Shown here one piece after another: positions 37,267 through 50,780 of a stretch of 64,000 nucleotides of DNA. The translations under genes were made by a program, and so were the position numbers. Location: contig JAKGHH010000008.1 in the NCBI GenBank assembly GCA_022828595.1, positions 5,879,728 to 5,943,727 on the forward strand, in the 5' to 3' direction. The first letter of the stretch is position 1. The number at the start of each line of letters is the position of its first letter. The notes below the pieces were generated by a model. It saw nothing but the letters and a program-made list of their open reading frames with translations. It did no database searches and was not told the origin of the DNA. This DNA comes from Nelumbo lutea (lineage: Eukaryota > Streptophyta > Magnoliopsida > Proteales > Nelumbonaceae).

Positions 37267-37366
37267 TCAGTTTGAAAGGAGTATAAATATAAATTTGTAG
37301 AGTGCAAAATCTTTTATTTTATATATATTTATATTTGTTCTTCTTCCAAACTGAGCTTTCATCTCC
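37267..37366. mobile_element. MITE of about 100 bp, copy 2
   Basis: Left end GGCTCAGTTTGAAAGGAG; the complement of the right end is AAGCTCAGTTTGGAAGAAG. The termini are inverted repeats around an AT-rich core shared with the copy at 34746. TTC lies on both sides, a possible 3-bp target duplication. Confidence 0.6.
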
Positions 37367-39152
37367 AAACAATCTTTGATGATGTTCCTTAGAGGCAAAG
37401 AGGAAAGAGGGGAGGGGGAATTGGATCATTAAGATATAAGATAATTAATTTTAAACCACCCTCAATAATAATTGAATATTCTAAAAAATTAACTACCAAA
37501 TTATAGGCCTCCTAAGCTGTCAACACCTTGCAAGTCAGTGAACATGATGCATCAAAATTAATTTTTGTGGTGCTCAGGTCGGGGTGCAGGGTGGCATACA
37601 ATAAACTTCCAGGCTTTATCATCCCTTGAGCAATTAGGGATTTCTTTTAGTTTGCCATACTCCAACTAAGAATTTACAGCTCTATCCAAAACTAATTGAG
37701 AATGGTCTGAATTATCAGTGAAGTCTCTTTTTAAGTTGTCTTTCCAATGGAGACCTTTTTTGGTTTCTATTTTTTTTATTGTATTGTACACAGATATTAG
37801 CAAATTATCTTGGTTCCCTAAGAATTCTAAGCACGAGACACAGACATTAATTCTCGTTTGCATCAAGACGACGAGAGTAGTATCTATCCTCCTCTATCGT
37901 CGTGCATTAAACTAGAAATATACGAACCTGAACTGAAACACCCCTAGCCACGACCCACGAGGTGAATCCCGGCCTTTGGTGATTGGATCAGCTTCAATCG
38001 TGGGCAATGGGGCACTTTTGTCCTTTCAACGTCTACTACCAAGGAATATACGGTACCTTCTTCAACTCGCTTTTCACCAACTCAACTCGGTAACTCGGTT
38101 TTTGGTAGGCCCCGTTTTCCAAACCCTGCCGACTGCTTCTAAATTCTAGTAATAAATTTTCCAAGATTCCCACTTTGCATGCAACAATATTCAAATCAAA
38201 ACTTATTCACCTTCTTTTTTGCTTTGGCAGGTAAAGTTGCAACTTTCTTTAATTTAATTAATTAATTATTAAACAAATTAGAATAATTCATAGTTTTGTG
38301 GGTCCCTCGGGTTCGGTGGCCGCCAACCTCAACCTCATCCTTTTCTGCTTCGCAGCATCACAGAGGCGGAAGTGGAAGGATCACTTAATTTCGAACCTGC
38401 TTCTCCCGTCCCGTTTCCCTGATATTTTAGTTGGAGCAACTGAAACCCAAGTGCCCGACACCGGCACAAACACGATGACCTGCCAACGAGAAAAATTCTG
38501 AACACAGAAACCTCAATCTTTTTTGCTTTGAAGCATCTGTGAATTCTGAACACAGAAAAAAAAAAAAAAAAAAAACGTGTAGATTAATTTGTGAGGTAGG
38601 AGAAAACGATAAGTAGGAAGTGAAAGAGAGACCTGCCAACGAGGAATCTCAGATTCTTCTCAAGCCAAAACTAGAAAAGAAAAGAACGGATTTTTCTTGT
38701 ATATATTTATTTCAATCCAATAGAACAAAAATCAAAGAAATGGGAGCGATAGTAAATAGTAGACAGAGATGAAAGCAAATTTGGGCCACTGAAACTCCAT
38801 CCTCAGTGAGGCTACGCCTTCCATTCGTTTTGGGTTCCAAGAATTTGAAGCTCAGATTTATCTTCAGAGGCAGAGGTTGAACACAGGACATCTTCCCACA
38901 CTTGCCACGTTGGTCATGATATCTTCTCTCCTGTCTCTTCTTGGTGCATTTCTAGTGCGCATTCCCTTAACCTACGCACCCTTCAACCACCACCGTCACC
39001 AAATCTTGGATTGGTGAACTGTAATTTTCTTCATTTTCTTATTTATATATTTATATATTCGTATATTTACACACTCTCCCCTGCTCTCTCTCTACATACA
39101 CACACAATAGTCCTCTACCACCTACCCGGGGGATCCCTCAGCCTTGCGAATC

Positions 39153-42100
39153 ATGGAGCGCGCTCGCCGGCTCGCCAACCGGGCGATTCTCCGACGCCTG
39201 GTTCATGAGTCCAGGCAGCAGCAGCGCCATGCAGCTTCTTCCTATTCTTCGCCGGCGTCATTCATTCCTGCAAGGTATGTCTCCTCTCTATCTCCTTCCG
39301 TATTCCCAAGTACGGCTTCTCGATCTGCCGATATTGGGTTCGGTCTTGGGTACCAGACTCGATCGATTTCTGTCGAAGCCTTGAAGCCCAGTGATACTTT
39401 CCCTCGTCGACACAACTCTGCCTCCCCGGATGAACAAAGTCGAATGGCTGAGTCGTGTGGCTACTCCACCCTGGATTCCCTTATCGATGCCACCGTCCCC
39501 AAATCTATCCGGATTCAACCCATGAAGCTTCCCAAGTTCGACGAGGGCTTGACGGAGAGCCAAATGATCGAACACATGAAGAAATTGGCTTCCAAGAACA
39601 AAATTTTCAAATCCTTCATTGGGATGGGCTATTATAACACCTACGTCCCCAGTGTCATTCTGAGAAACATCATGGAGAATCCCGGTTGGTATACCCAGTA
39701 CACTCCTTACCAGGCCGAGATATCCCAGGGGCGTCTTGAATCCTTGCTCAACTACCAGACCATGATCACGGATCTTACCGGCCTACCCATGTCCAATGCT
39801 TCTCTTCTCGACGAAGGAACTGCTGCTGCAGAGGCAATGGCCATGTGTAACAACATCCAGAAGGGAAAGAAGAAGACTTTCGTTATTGCCAGCAACTGTC
39901 ACCCGCAAACTATTGACGTTTGCAAGACTAGAGCCGGTGGATTCGATCTCAACGTTGTCACTGCCGATCTGAAGGATTTTGGTTACAAATCCGGTGATGT
40001 CTGTGGTGTTTTAGTTCAGTATCCCGGCACCGAGGGCGAGGTTTTGGATTATGGAGAGTTTGTAAAGAATGCTCACGCACATGGTGTCAAAGTTGTTGTG
40101 GCGACGGATCTGTTGTCACTGACAATGTTGAAGCCCCCTGGTGAATTCGGGGCTGATATTGTCGTTGGGTCGGCTCAGAGATTTGGTGTTCCAATGGGGT
40201 ATGGAGGTCCTCATGCTGCATTCCTTGCTACATCCCAGGAATACAAGAGGATGATGCCTGGAAGAATTATTGGTGTCAGTGTCGATTCATCAGGGAAGCC
40301 TGCTTTGCGTATGGCAATGCAGACCAGGGAGCAGCATATCCGGAGAGACAAGGCCACCAGCAACATCTGCACTGCACAGGTTTGAGATTAGTTCCTCCCA
40401 GTTAACATTTTGGATATGTATTATGAGTTCAGTTGTTTTCTGTGCTTGGATTGAAATAGTATTACATATTTACTTGTAGGCGTTGCTTGCAAATATGGCT
40501 GCTATGTATGCGGTCTATCATGGACCAGAAGGACTTAAAACAATTGCACAGAGAGTCCATGGACTTGCTGGGACTTTCGCACTTGGGCTGAAGAAACTTG
40601 GAACAGTGGATGTCCAAGGTCTTCCTTTCTTTGACACAGTGAAGATCAAATGTGCTGATTCCAAGGCAACCGCTGATGCTGCTTACAAGAGTGAGATAAA
40701 TCTTCGGATTGTGGATGCAAACACTGTAAGCATGATTTTTTTTTTGCCACTTGTTGATAAATCATGAATCTATACTATGAATCTGATTTGGATTCTGTTC
40801 TTTTGTCAGATAACTGTGTCATTTGATGAAACAACCACCTTAGAAGATGTGGATAAACTCTTCCAAGTGTTTGCTTGTGGCAAACCTGTGAGTTTCAGTA
40901 TCTTAATTTTTTGGTGATGCTGATGATTCTCAATATTAATCAGTTTATTTTATGGTGTAACTGTAACCTTCTTTTGGTATAACTTCCAGGTGACATTCAC
41001 TGCAGCATCTCTTGCACCAGAGGTTCAGTCTGTCATCCCACCAGGGCTCGTAAGACAGAGCCCATATCTTACCCACCCAATTTTTAACACGTACATCCCT
41101 ACCCACCGGAATTCCTATTGATATTATGTTTTGTATTTTATAAACCAATCTGACTTCAATTTCCTTGAAACAGGTATCATACAGAGCACGAGCTCCTCAG
41201 GTACCTTCATCGACTGCAATCAAAGGATCTCTCGCTATGCCACAGCATGATTCCCCTGGGATCCTGTACAATGAAATTGAATGCAACGGTGGAGATGATG
41301 CCTGTGACATGGCCTAGCTTTGCAGACATTCATCCCTTTGCCCCTACTGAGCAAGCTCAGGGGTATCAGGTACTCAGAGGGCATCATCTGCCATGAATTT
41401 CTAATTTTAATATTGCATTTCTAAGTGTGAGACAATAAGCAATGGTCAACCACAACTGCTTAGTTTTTATGGGTTTCTTTCTCTCTTAGGAAATGTTCGA
41501 AGATTTAGGTGAACTTTTGTGCACCATCACTGGATTTGATTCTTTTTCACTGCAACCAAATGCTGGTGCTTCTGGGGAGTATGCTGGGTTGATGGTTATT
41601 CGTGCATACCATATGGTAATGTGATGCCTTTTTGCATCTTTTTCCACTGGCGTGAGATAAAGGGTTTCTACAATTTGTACACATCAGGATAATATGCCCA
41701 TTTGATAACAACTGTAGGCAAGAGGAGATCATCACCGTAATGTTTGCATTATACCTGTCTCGGCACACGGAACCAATCCTGCAAGTGCAGCTATGTGTGG
41801 AATGAAAATTGTTTCTGTTGGAACTGATGCCAAGGGAAACATCAATATTGAAGAGTTGAGGAAGGCTGCTGAGGCAAATAAAAACAACCTAGCTGCTCTT
41901 ATGGTATGCATAATTTGTTCTGAAATTGGTTTTGGAATTTACCTTTAACACAAAACTTCTAAGAACATTACATGTGTAACACAAGTACCTTTTCTTTATT
42001 GAGATGCTTGATTGAATGTTACAGGTTACATATCCTTCAACTCATGGAGTGTATGAAGAAGGCATTGATGAGATATGCAAGATAATTCATGACAATGGGG

Positions 42101-45100
42101 GTCAAGTTTATATGGATGGGGCTAACATGAATGCACAGGTTTACTTCTCTCCATCCTATTCTCTCATGCTATATGTGAAAGTTGTAGACTTCATACATAC
42201 CAGGTCATGTTTTTTCCCATGCGATGAATTTGATCTTTTTATCTCAATGTATCCTGACTGAATGTAGTTTCATTTGAAGAGGTTGCATGTTGGGTAAATA
42301 CTATTCAGGTCGTCATGCTTTTAGTCAAGTAGAATTTCGACCTGTTACAATTGTACTTGCTTAGGTCTGGATGGTAACTACCATTATTTTGGGCATCAAT
42401 TGGTGCCTACTGACAATGATGAAGTATCATCCTTTCCAGTACAGTCTGTCACTTTCATTTTGTTTTGACAAATTTCTTTCTTTCATTCCAGGTAGGACTC
42501 ACAAGCCCAGGTTGGATTGGAGCAGATGTTTGCCATCTCAATCTCCACAAAACATTTTGCATTCCACATGGTGGAGGCGGTCCTGGCATGGGTCCAATTG
42601 GTGTGAAGAAACACTTGGCACCATTTTTGCCATCTCATCCTGTGGTAAGACAATTGGTTAATATCAAATGTTGTCGTGCAAAGGAGTAACCTCTAAACTT
42701 GGAACTGATTTTGGAAGGAATTTAATGTCCTGAAAAACATGCTTGCTTTGGTATCCTCTTGTTGTTTATCAATCATGCAATAGTTATTGAACTGATACAG
42801 AAAAGGAAAATACAAATTATATTTCTGTTATGCGAAAGAGTAATTTCTAAACTATGAACAGATTTTTGTTGGAATTGAATGTCCTTGAAACATATTTTCC
42901 AGGGTATGCTCTTGTTATTTATCAATAATGCAATAGGTATTGTGTGTTTCTATTTTATAAGGTTGTACTTGACTACAAAGTACGCCTGAACTGTGTTCTG
43001 CTTGCCAGAACAGCAAGAATTTGAAAGAAATTTTTATTTCTAACATTCCATGCTTCCTGGATCCCTGATGTTTAAATCATTGTCAAGTGTTAGTTTTTGA
43101 AGTCAGGAAAAACTGGATCTTTTTGTCATGGTATAATGTCAGTGTGACTCCTTTCATGAGAATCTGATAATGAAGATTTCAGCATTGTTTATGAAAATAG
43201 GGGTAAAGAAAGAAACAATAATATTATGACATAGTTATGCACTAATTTTTCAGTTTGCAGAGCCATGTTAGAAACTGGCCTTCTGCTTTCTTAAGAACAC
43301 TAATTCTTGCAGCATGAAAGCATTCCCTCAAATTTGATATGGAATCATCTAGAGAGGACTGGCTTTATAATCAGTGGATTTCCACTTTCACTGTGCAACA
43401 ATACTGAAGGGGCCATTAGTATTTCTTGGCTTCTATTTTCTTTAGGGATTCCATGGTCCATCTTAATCCAATAACTGGAAGCTTTTAATTAGGATTTGGA
43501 AAGATAATTGTTGTTTGTATGAGTCTTCAATATTCTTATTTGAGTAGAGGGTACTTCTTCGGATTTTGTTTTTCTTCTGTTGTCTTTTATTACATCATGA
43601 TACAATGGGGGATGTTTGCTTTTACTGTCAATCAGCATGCATTTTGTAGAGATGCATTAGCATTTAGCACATAGAGAGGGCATATAAATGCTGGTTAGTT
43701 CTAGGTTTGACACCAATTAATCAATTTGTACTGTTAGATATGACTACTGATTTATAAGAGAAAAGCTAGAGAAACGCAGTAGAAATTATTATCATTATTG
43801 ATTAAAGTCACATGTTAATTTATTAGTTACATGTCACGGAAGATATGTTTTAGAAATTATATATTCACCATGATATGTCTGTGTACCTCATCTTTAGTTA
43901 ACTTTGATGAGAGAATGGAACTGAAAATAACTATATCAAGTCTAATAATGACCTTATATGTAATTGTGTATGATCTGCTTCTTTTTCTTTTTTTTATTCA
44001 TACATTTTCATTCAAGATGTCAATATGAAGGTGGAGATTCGCTTCACAAACTGTCCCCTGCATGAACTTACAAACTGATAAAATGGAAACATTTGGTTAT
44101 CAAGGGTTTGAAGTTCCTGGATTTTTTTTTTAATTTCTATAGCTAAAATGCAGAAGAGCCAATTCCAGATTCTTATTCATTTGTTAAAATGTTTTGAAGG
44201 TATCTACGGGTGGTATACCAGCTCCTGATAAATCCCAGCCACTTGGTACCATTTCTGCTGCACCTTGGGGTTCTGCACTTATTTTACCAATTTCCTATAC
44301 CTACATAGCTATGATGGGGTCCGGGGGACTCACAGAAGCATCAAAGATAGCGATATTGAATGCAAACTACATGGCAAAGCGTTTGGAGGTCTGTAAATAA
44401 TCCTTAAGCATTCAATTATCAAAAAAAAAATCCTTAAACATTCTTTTTTTTTTTTTCTATCTCCAGTATACAATTTAAGATTTCAAAAGAGAATATGTGC
44501 TAAGAAGTGGTCTGGTTAACTGGTAATTGCTTTCTAAATAAAAAATAAGGCCAGTTTTGATTCATCTCCTTTTAGTGAAAGTGTTGAGGGCCCGGGAATA
44601 GGATCTCGTCACGGGTCGGTCCACGGGGAAAACCTCCTGTTTTCCCTTGTTCCTTCCTGCTCGTGATGAACCTATCTTGGCGCCCTTGGTGATTTGTCCA
44701 AGAGATCACCAACTCTACTAACTCACTCTTGACTGAATTATTTGATATCTCATTCAATAATGGGGTCTCCTTAAATAGGAGATTACAAGAGTCCTAATCA
44801 AGGGGAGTCTCCTTGCTGAATAGGGAGACTTCCAGTTCTATCTTGCTAAGGATAAGATAAGCTAATCCTAATCTGATAAGCTACTAACAAGATAAGATAA
44901 GCTAAGCTAATCCTAATCTGATAAGCTATTAACAAGATAAGATAAGAGATAAGAACAATAAGATAAGAACAAGCAAAATGAGCTAATCTAATCTAGATAA
45001 GGCTGCTGTTGCCGAACTGGGTAGGATGAGCATCACTGAATCCTTGCTGCTGCTGGCGGTGGGCCCGGGGCCTGTTGCTGCCGGTGGCAACGGTACGTCT

Positions 45101-46803
45101 TCCTGAGGAAGGCGTCCATAACAGAAAGGCTGCTTTCAAAGAAGGCCATAATAGGATTTAGGATTTTGCAATTAATTTCAAACTAGAGGTCTCAATTGTG
45201 CTTGTCACCCATCTTTACAAAATGCATGGGTGTGTATATCTTGTTGGATTAAATACTTGCAGATTTTTGCTTCCTTTGTGGAAAAAAAGTTGTAGATAAC
45301 ACCATTTTTATTGCAATTTCCATTCTTATGCTTTGGCATTTGCAGAACCATTACCCCATTCTTTTCCGTGGTGTAAATGGGACAGTTGCTCATGAATTCA
45401 TCATTGATTTAAGAGGTTTCAAGGTACTTCATTCACCTCAAGTATTTTTCTTTTGGTGTGTGTGTGTTTGAGTGTGTGCCACTCATTCCTTTTCTGTTGG
45501 TTCCTGGAGTTAAAAACAAAATGATTGTGTTGTAGAATACTGCTGGAATAGAGCCTGAAGATGTTGCAAAGAGACTTATGGATTATGGATTTCATGGACC
45601 AACAATGTCATGGCCAGTGCCTGGTACTCTTATGATTGAACCAACAGAGAGTGAAAGCAAGGTACATCTATCTCGTTGTCCTTTTTCTTTCTCCTTTGTC
45701 TGCTTGAAGTAACTTTATTTTCTTTTTCAGGCTGAGTTAGACAGGTTTTGTGATGCTCTTATATCTATTAGAAAAGAAATTGCTCTGATTGAGAATGGGA
45801 AGGCTGATATTAACAACAATGTCCTCAAGGTAAATAGAGTTTACGTTTGGTTACTAGTAACTAATGATTTCTATCTGAAAAACTGTAGCATCATAATTGC
45901 ATATTTGGAGACATTACTTGGACATAATATCCAGAGAGATTAACTGAGAACCACATGCAGGGAGCTCCTCATCCCCCATCCTTGCTCATGGCTGATGCAT
46001 GGACAAAACCATATTCACGGGAATATGCGGCCTTTCCTGCTTCATGGCTTCGCACTGCTAAGTTCTGGCCTACAACAGGTACCAACCAATTGTTGGATCT
46101 TCATAACATATAAACCATTTTATATCAGTAATGTCAAGAGTAAAATAGTATGACCGTTGTTTTCCATGTCTCCGTTATTTGTTGCTTGGCTTCATTATAT
46201 ATGAATTTGTCCAGTTTGGGTAGATTCTTAGCTCATTTTCTTGGGTTTTTTTTTTTTTTCTAAACAACCTCTTAGCCTTCTACCCAGTCTATGACCAGAT
46301 TTTCTTAATCTTTTGAACCTCTCCGAGGAGAAATTTTCATAACATAAAGTTAAGTTGTGTATGCTGTTTTCTCTTTTGAGAGTTTTCATGGATGCTCCTA
46401 CATTGCTAAAGGTAAAGGGAGCAACATTACGGCGATGCCCATGTGGAAAATTGGTCTTGTAAGGATACAACTTGGGTAGGTTTGGCTGGCTAGATTTCAT
46501 CCTACAAAATGAAGCTCAATTGAAACTCCACTGGCATTTAATCTAGGGATGGTGATCCCTGATTCAAATTGCCAATCCATCCTTTATTTTCCTACTCTTT
46601 ATTCCAGGGCTGTGGAGTGAATGTATTCTGTCTATGTTTGTCTCTGTGTTTTAGTTAGTTTTTCAGTGCTTCTAATAATAGTGGGATTTGTTGGATGTGG
46701 CTTATCAGGACGTGTTGATAATGTCTATGGTGATCGCAATCTCATCTGCACGCTTCTCCCAGCATCACAAGTTGTTGAAGAACAAGCTGCAGCCACTGCA
46801 TAG
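39153..46803 (+). CDS. GLDP: Glycine decarboxylase P-protein (glycine dehydrogenase, mitochondrial), 1043 aa, 15 exons
   Basis: Exons 39153-40379, 40480-40725, 40810-40887, 40990-41090, 41174-41369, 41490-41615, 41718-41903, 42025-42138, 42492-42644, 44200-44388, 45346-45423, 45536-45661, 45731-45829, 45961-46078 and 46709-46803 join in phase to 1043 residues, the usual plant length. The enzyme is the PLP-dependent P subunit of the glycine cleavage complex: it decarboxylates glycine and passes the aminomethyl group to H-protein lipoamide in photorespiration. Residues 1 to about 70 are Arg/Ser-rich, a mitochondrial presequence. The PLP lysine is K778 in HLNLHKTF, followed by the glycine-rich [11 protein letters not shown]. 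The N-terminal lobe ([20 protein letters not shown]) and [13 protein letters not shown] are intact. The start is the first ATG, with no competing upstream start in frame. Introns 9 (1555 bp) and 10 (957 bp, solo LTR) are enlarged. Confidence 0.96.
42670..42940. repeat. Diverged duplication in P-protein intron 9
   Basis: About 42670-42788 and 42828-42940 are related direct copies. They share GAGTAA, CTCTAAACT-type, GAATGTCCTGAAA-type, CCTCTTGTTGTTTATCAAT and TGCAATAG-TATTG landmarks at an offset of about 157 bp. This accounts for part of the enlarged intron. Confidence 0.6.
44401..44443. repeat. Micro-insertion of a poly(A) tail between 13-bp direct repeats
   Basis: TCCTTAAGCATTC (44401-44413) and TCCTTAAACATTC (44431-44443) flank only AATTATC plus ten A. 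This has the form of a retroposition product reduced to its tail. Confidence 0.55.
44582..45123. mobile_element. Solo LTR, 542 bp, in P-protein intron 10
   Basis: It begins TGTTGAGGG and ends TAACA, so the termini are TGTTG/TAACA inverted ends. A perfect 5-bp duplication GAAAG flanks it (44577-44581 and 45124-45128). No internal retroelement domain accompanies it. Inside, a unit containing GATAAGATAAGCTAA and CCTAATCTGATAAGCTA is tandemly repeated (about 44840-44945). The 5-bp duplication and TG...CA ends indicate LTR-LTR recombination of a full element. Confidence 0.85.
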
Positions 46804-49737
46804 TCTTTGGCTTGCTACATCTGGTTGGAAGTGTTTCGACTAAATTGGAATCAACTTCATATTTTCTTCCTCTTAAATGTATATAAGCAGTCCATATTTG
46901 TGCATTCATGTGCAGCTGCAGCTGCCAACTTTTCAGCTTAATATATCAGCTGCTTCAAAATTCATATACATTTGTTGCTGGTTGCAACTCAGGTGTTGTA
47001 ATTACTTATCATTGGCTCACTCTTTAGGATCTTGCATCATATCAAATTATCACTTCTAGTTTGGAAAGGGGTTTATAAGATAATATACAACTGAAGTGTG
47101 GTCTTGTTTTAAATACGACAAAAGAAAAGAAAATTCATTTTCATCTTTGGAAGTAAAAGTTGCTTCTGTATTTACGTTGTCCATCCAAGTGTATAACATT
47201 TTCGAAGGTTTATCTTGGGCCTGGAGTTACATTCCACAGACATGGTCTGGAACACCATTACTTTTGCCTTACACATTGTTTTCTGGGTTCTATTTTAGTT
47301 GTAGATTCTTTTTTGAACTCAATATGAGTAAGGGATGGTGCTGCAAAGTGGCCCACCTGTTGCAGTGGGCCACGACCCACTGCAACAGGTGGGTCTTCTC
47401 CGTTCCCAATTGATTTTTGCCCGAATATTAGGTGGTCGTGGCCCTCTCTTAGGTAGCGGTACCACCTGTTGTTCTGTCAAATCTACTGTGTGGGATCACG
47501 ACCAATTGTAGGCCCCAGACGACCTCACGGTTCTGTAGCCCATAACTGTTTCTGTTTTCAAACCCGTCATTGATCTGGTGGAGGAAACGGTAACCGGGAC
47601 AACCTACCAAAAGATGTTGCAGTGGGCGAACTACCTACCTTGAACTGGAAGTATCCAACTTGTAACCTAGCCAGCATTGCAGTTTGATGTTGAGGTCGGA
47701 TTTCAAAACACTGGGCTCCAGACTGTTGGCTACTTGGATTTGGATCTGAGATTATTGTCCGAGTTATGAGTCTATATCATCTATGAGCTATACTGTCGCA
47801 GGGCTTGTTGAATGATCACGTTTTAAATTTTAAGAATTACTTATGAGTTGGCTCCATGTAAGAGGTCAAACCATGTCAATGTTCAATTTGAAGGATGATT
47901 TAAAAAATGATCTATCGTTAAGCTTAACTGGATAGGAAAGGGAAGCAAGAGCTAAACCGGGTCAGTGGGTCACCGACTAAGGTTCGAGGGTAAAATGAAA
48001 TTGGTTGCCTGATTAGTTTCTTGGTCAAATGATTCGATCGTGATTCGAAAAACTATGATTCATACATTGAAAACTAACTAGAGAAGAAAACATATATAAA
48101 ATCTTTCAGATCTGTTTCAATGATTTTAATCTATGTTTGGTTTTGACACAAAGTAAAAGAGAATAGAAAGTTGAGGGAAGTTCTCAAGGAATTTTGAACC
48201 AAACACAGCTTAAGTGTTGTCCATCCGTATTTGGCATTCCTGAATGATCATGGGGTATGGGGTATGCCATCTCTCTAGATCTCACAGGTTATATAAGCTC
48301 AATAAAAGTCGTTGATCAACAAGAAAGGTTCAGTTTCACAAGGCTTGAAGATGAATACATCCCTCTTCAGTCAAATAAGTTCTGAATATTGTTCCTAAGA
48401 TGTATACCTTCATGGATTTAGTGGCTTTGCAAGATGTCAAGAATAAATTCCAAACAGGGATGCCAATGGTCTGGGTCAACCCAATAGACATCACCTCAAC
48501 CTTTCCAAATTCCAACCCCATTAAATAATATTATATATATAGGATCGGTTCTGGTTTTGTGTTTGGGTTACATTTGTAATTGGGTCAAGACTGGGTTTAC
48601 CTGCTTCGAATCGGTCAGGACACCAGCCGATTATGTAATCCATATATGTACACGACATAGATACCCCCAAGCAAAGTTCTAAATATTGATATGCCAGATA
48701 TGCTGGTAGAGGTGTATCGGTACTTTTTTTATTTTTTTTCAAAATTGGTTCAGAGGGTCGGTTTAAGGCTCCTCCACTTCCTGAACCGGTCAAAACCCCG
48801 ATACATCCTCTGTAGGGACGTATTAGAGTGCTCCCAGTGCGATACGTGTCGATACTTTGAATCTTACTCCCAAGGTTTTATACATGTTTCTTGTGGCCTA
48901 TTTGCACTAAATTCTTGGTTCTAATGGTGTAAAATTGGTTTGTCCATGTTGAAGCATTCAATTACATCAAGCTCAAGTTATTGCTCAGGTCCATTCAAAT
49001 TTTAACAAATAAACAACCCAATCAAGCCAAGTTGCACCCGTAGTGGGTGGGATTTTAGATCCATTTGTTTTCTTGTTGGGTTTGGTTTATCTGAGCCAGT
49101 CCATTGACAGCTCTAATTTCATCTAGTCTCTTCTATTGTCCTCCCAAATTTTTTTTCGTGGGGCGTTTTTGTGCTCATGGATGTTAGTTCCTTGCTTCTA
49201 AGGGATCTTAGACATTGGCGTAACACTGCAAACAAAATTCTGTGGGGAACCATACCATAGAAATTTTCTTTTCCTAACTTAGAACCTTTGTGCAACATTG
49301 GCATTACAAGGTTGCCACTATCAAATGGACCCTAAGAAGATTATGTTTGGTTTGATATAAATAGAAGAGAAATAGAAAGTTGAGAGAAACTTCTCTATGG
49401 AATTTCAATAAAAGTGTTTAGTACACCCATCCTCCCCAATCAATTGGCCCCATCTTTGTGAAAAGTAAAGCAAAAATGATAAGTAACTTGGAAGGGAACA
49501 ATGGAATAAGGATATTATAGACAGGAATATTCGTATGCCTTTCCCATATAGTATTACGAGTTTGGAAGTTGGCTTTTAAATCCAAACAGGATTTCCTGCC
49601 CACTATTCTACTCACATTCTACCCGCCTTGAATTGCAACCATACATCACCATCTTGTACTTTGAGATATGCAGCTTTAGTGCACTGTGGGCACAGGGTAT
49701 AGGTAGAGAAAGTAAGTAGGAAATCTAGGATTCTTTA
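46804..49737. other. P-protein 3' UTR and intergenic DNA
   Basis: The first few hundred bases are presumably 3' UTR; I see no canonical AATAAA near the stop. 47335-47640 holds variants of GTTGCAGTGGGC and GGGCCACGACC in both orientations, including the perfect palindrome at 47352-47393. About 48450-48640 starts CAGGGATGCCAATGG, a hAT-like terminus, with no partner end I can place. No gene is supported. Confidence 0.45.
47352..47393. repeat. Perfect 18-bp inverted repeat with 6-nt loop
   Basis: CCCACCTGTTGCAGTGGG (47352-47369) is followed by CCACGA and then its exact complement (47376-47393). It would form a stable hairpin in DNA or RNA. It lies about 550 bp after the P-protein stop, outside recognised genes. 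Confidence 0.9.
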
Positions 49738-50488
49738 GGCTCTATTTGGTTTGTGGGATGGGGATGAGAAAAATGAAATATTTCAAAAATATTCTTTGTT
49801 CTCTCATTTGTTTTGAGGGAAACAGAGGGATGGGATGAGAAAAATGTGGGATGTCAGATCCAAAAATTGTGGATTTGGGGTTGCACCAAAACCATACAAC
49901 CCCGGTGGAAAATTTTGAGAAACACTGTTACCATCAATGATGAATAGAGGAGGCAATCGGCGATGGCGAAAAGAGGGAGAGAGCCAGTGCCTTCCCCATT
50001 ACCATTGGCAATCTCCTACAGTCCCTTCCCCATTCGAACCCAAAAGCAGGAGCTGGTTCAGTGAGATTTCACCAACGACTTTGGTGCTCTGGTGTACTTC
50101 TTCCCTCGCCGCTAATAGAGACGTTCGATAGAGGACTAACTAACAAAAAAGAGAATGGAGGGAGGAGAGGAATATGCGAGTAAGATTTAGAAGTGGAGAG
50201 AGATGGGGGTTCAGTCTACTGGTACCTGTTAGTCTGAAGGTAGGAGATGATGAATAGTCATTCCCCTTCCTCCTTTTCTTCTTCTTCCAAATAGGAAAAT
50301 TAGGTTTTATTTTAGTCTAAATGGTCTGCTGCTACCTGTTAGTCTGAATTAATGTCTCTGGCGGTAAGAGATGATGAACAATGTTTTTCCCATTATTTTC
50401 CCATATATAAAAACAAACAATGGAAGTGTAAATTTGTACACTTTCCCATCCCATCCCACCCAAATCTTTTCACAAACCAAACGGAGCC
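49738..50488. mobile_element. PIF/Harbinger-type non-autonomous element, 751 bp, TTA target duplication
   Basis: Left end GGCTCTATTTGGTTTGTGGG; the complement of the right end is GGCTCCGTTTGGTTTGTG. TTA lies at 49735-49737 and 50489-50491. The GGGATGGGATG motif next to the left terminus recurs inverted near the right one. No transposase frame was seen; the 64-codon frame at 49937 has no family features. Confidence 0.75.
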
Positions 50489-50780
50489 TTAAATCATCTA
50501 CTCCTGGCAACAAAATCAATGGCTTTATTTGCTTCCCCAAAGACATGGATTGTTTTGGCTGGTTTCTGTCAATCCATGTATGTTTTGTATAATATAGCTT
50601 GTGTTTTGGTACTATTGTCGTTTCTACCTTAATTTGAATTGATCAACACAAATTGGTGATAAATCTATATTGTCACATCACATATGAGAGTCATTTCAGC
50701 TTGAAGGATTAGACTTCACTTTTCTTGGCCAATTATATGAAAAAAAAAAGAATTATAAAAAAAGGAAATATCAAATAGTA

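Larger units (their letters stand above)
34001..39152. other. Intergenic region and promoter of P-protein gene
   Basis: No gene is supported. It contains two copies of a MITE of about 100 bp (34746-34842 and 37267-37366), a Harbinger-type relic (about 36249-36590), a GGCCCAC/CGGCCC hAT-like fragment at about 36030-36190 and assorted AT-rich DNA. 34130-34640 is more GC-rich, without a readable function. The 600 bp before 39153 should include the P-protein promoter: AT-rich TATA-like stretches lie at 39040-39070, followed by a CT-rich leader. I can name no specific light-response element with confidence. Confidence 0.5.

Noticed and set aside
39288..39575. 95-codon minus-strand frame opposite the P-protein first exon
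   Set aside because: It is a shadow of the strongly conserved coding strand, produced by codon bias of the exon.
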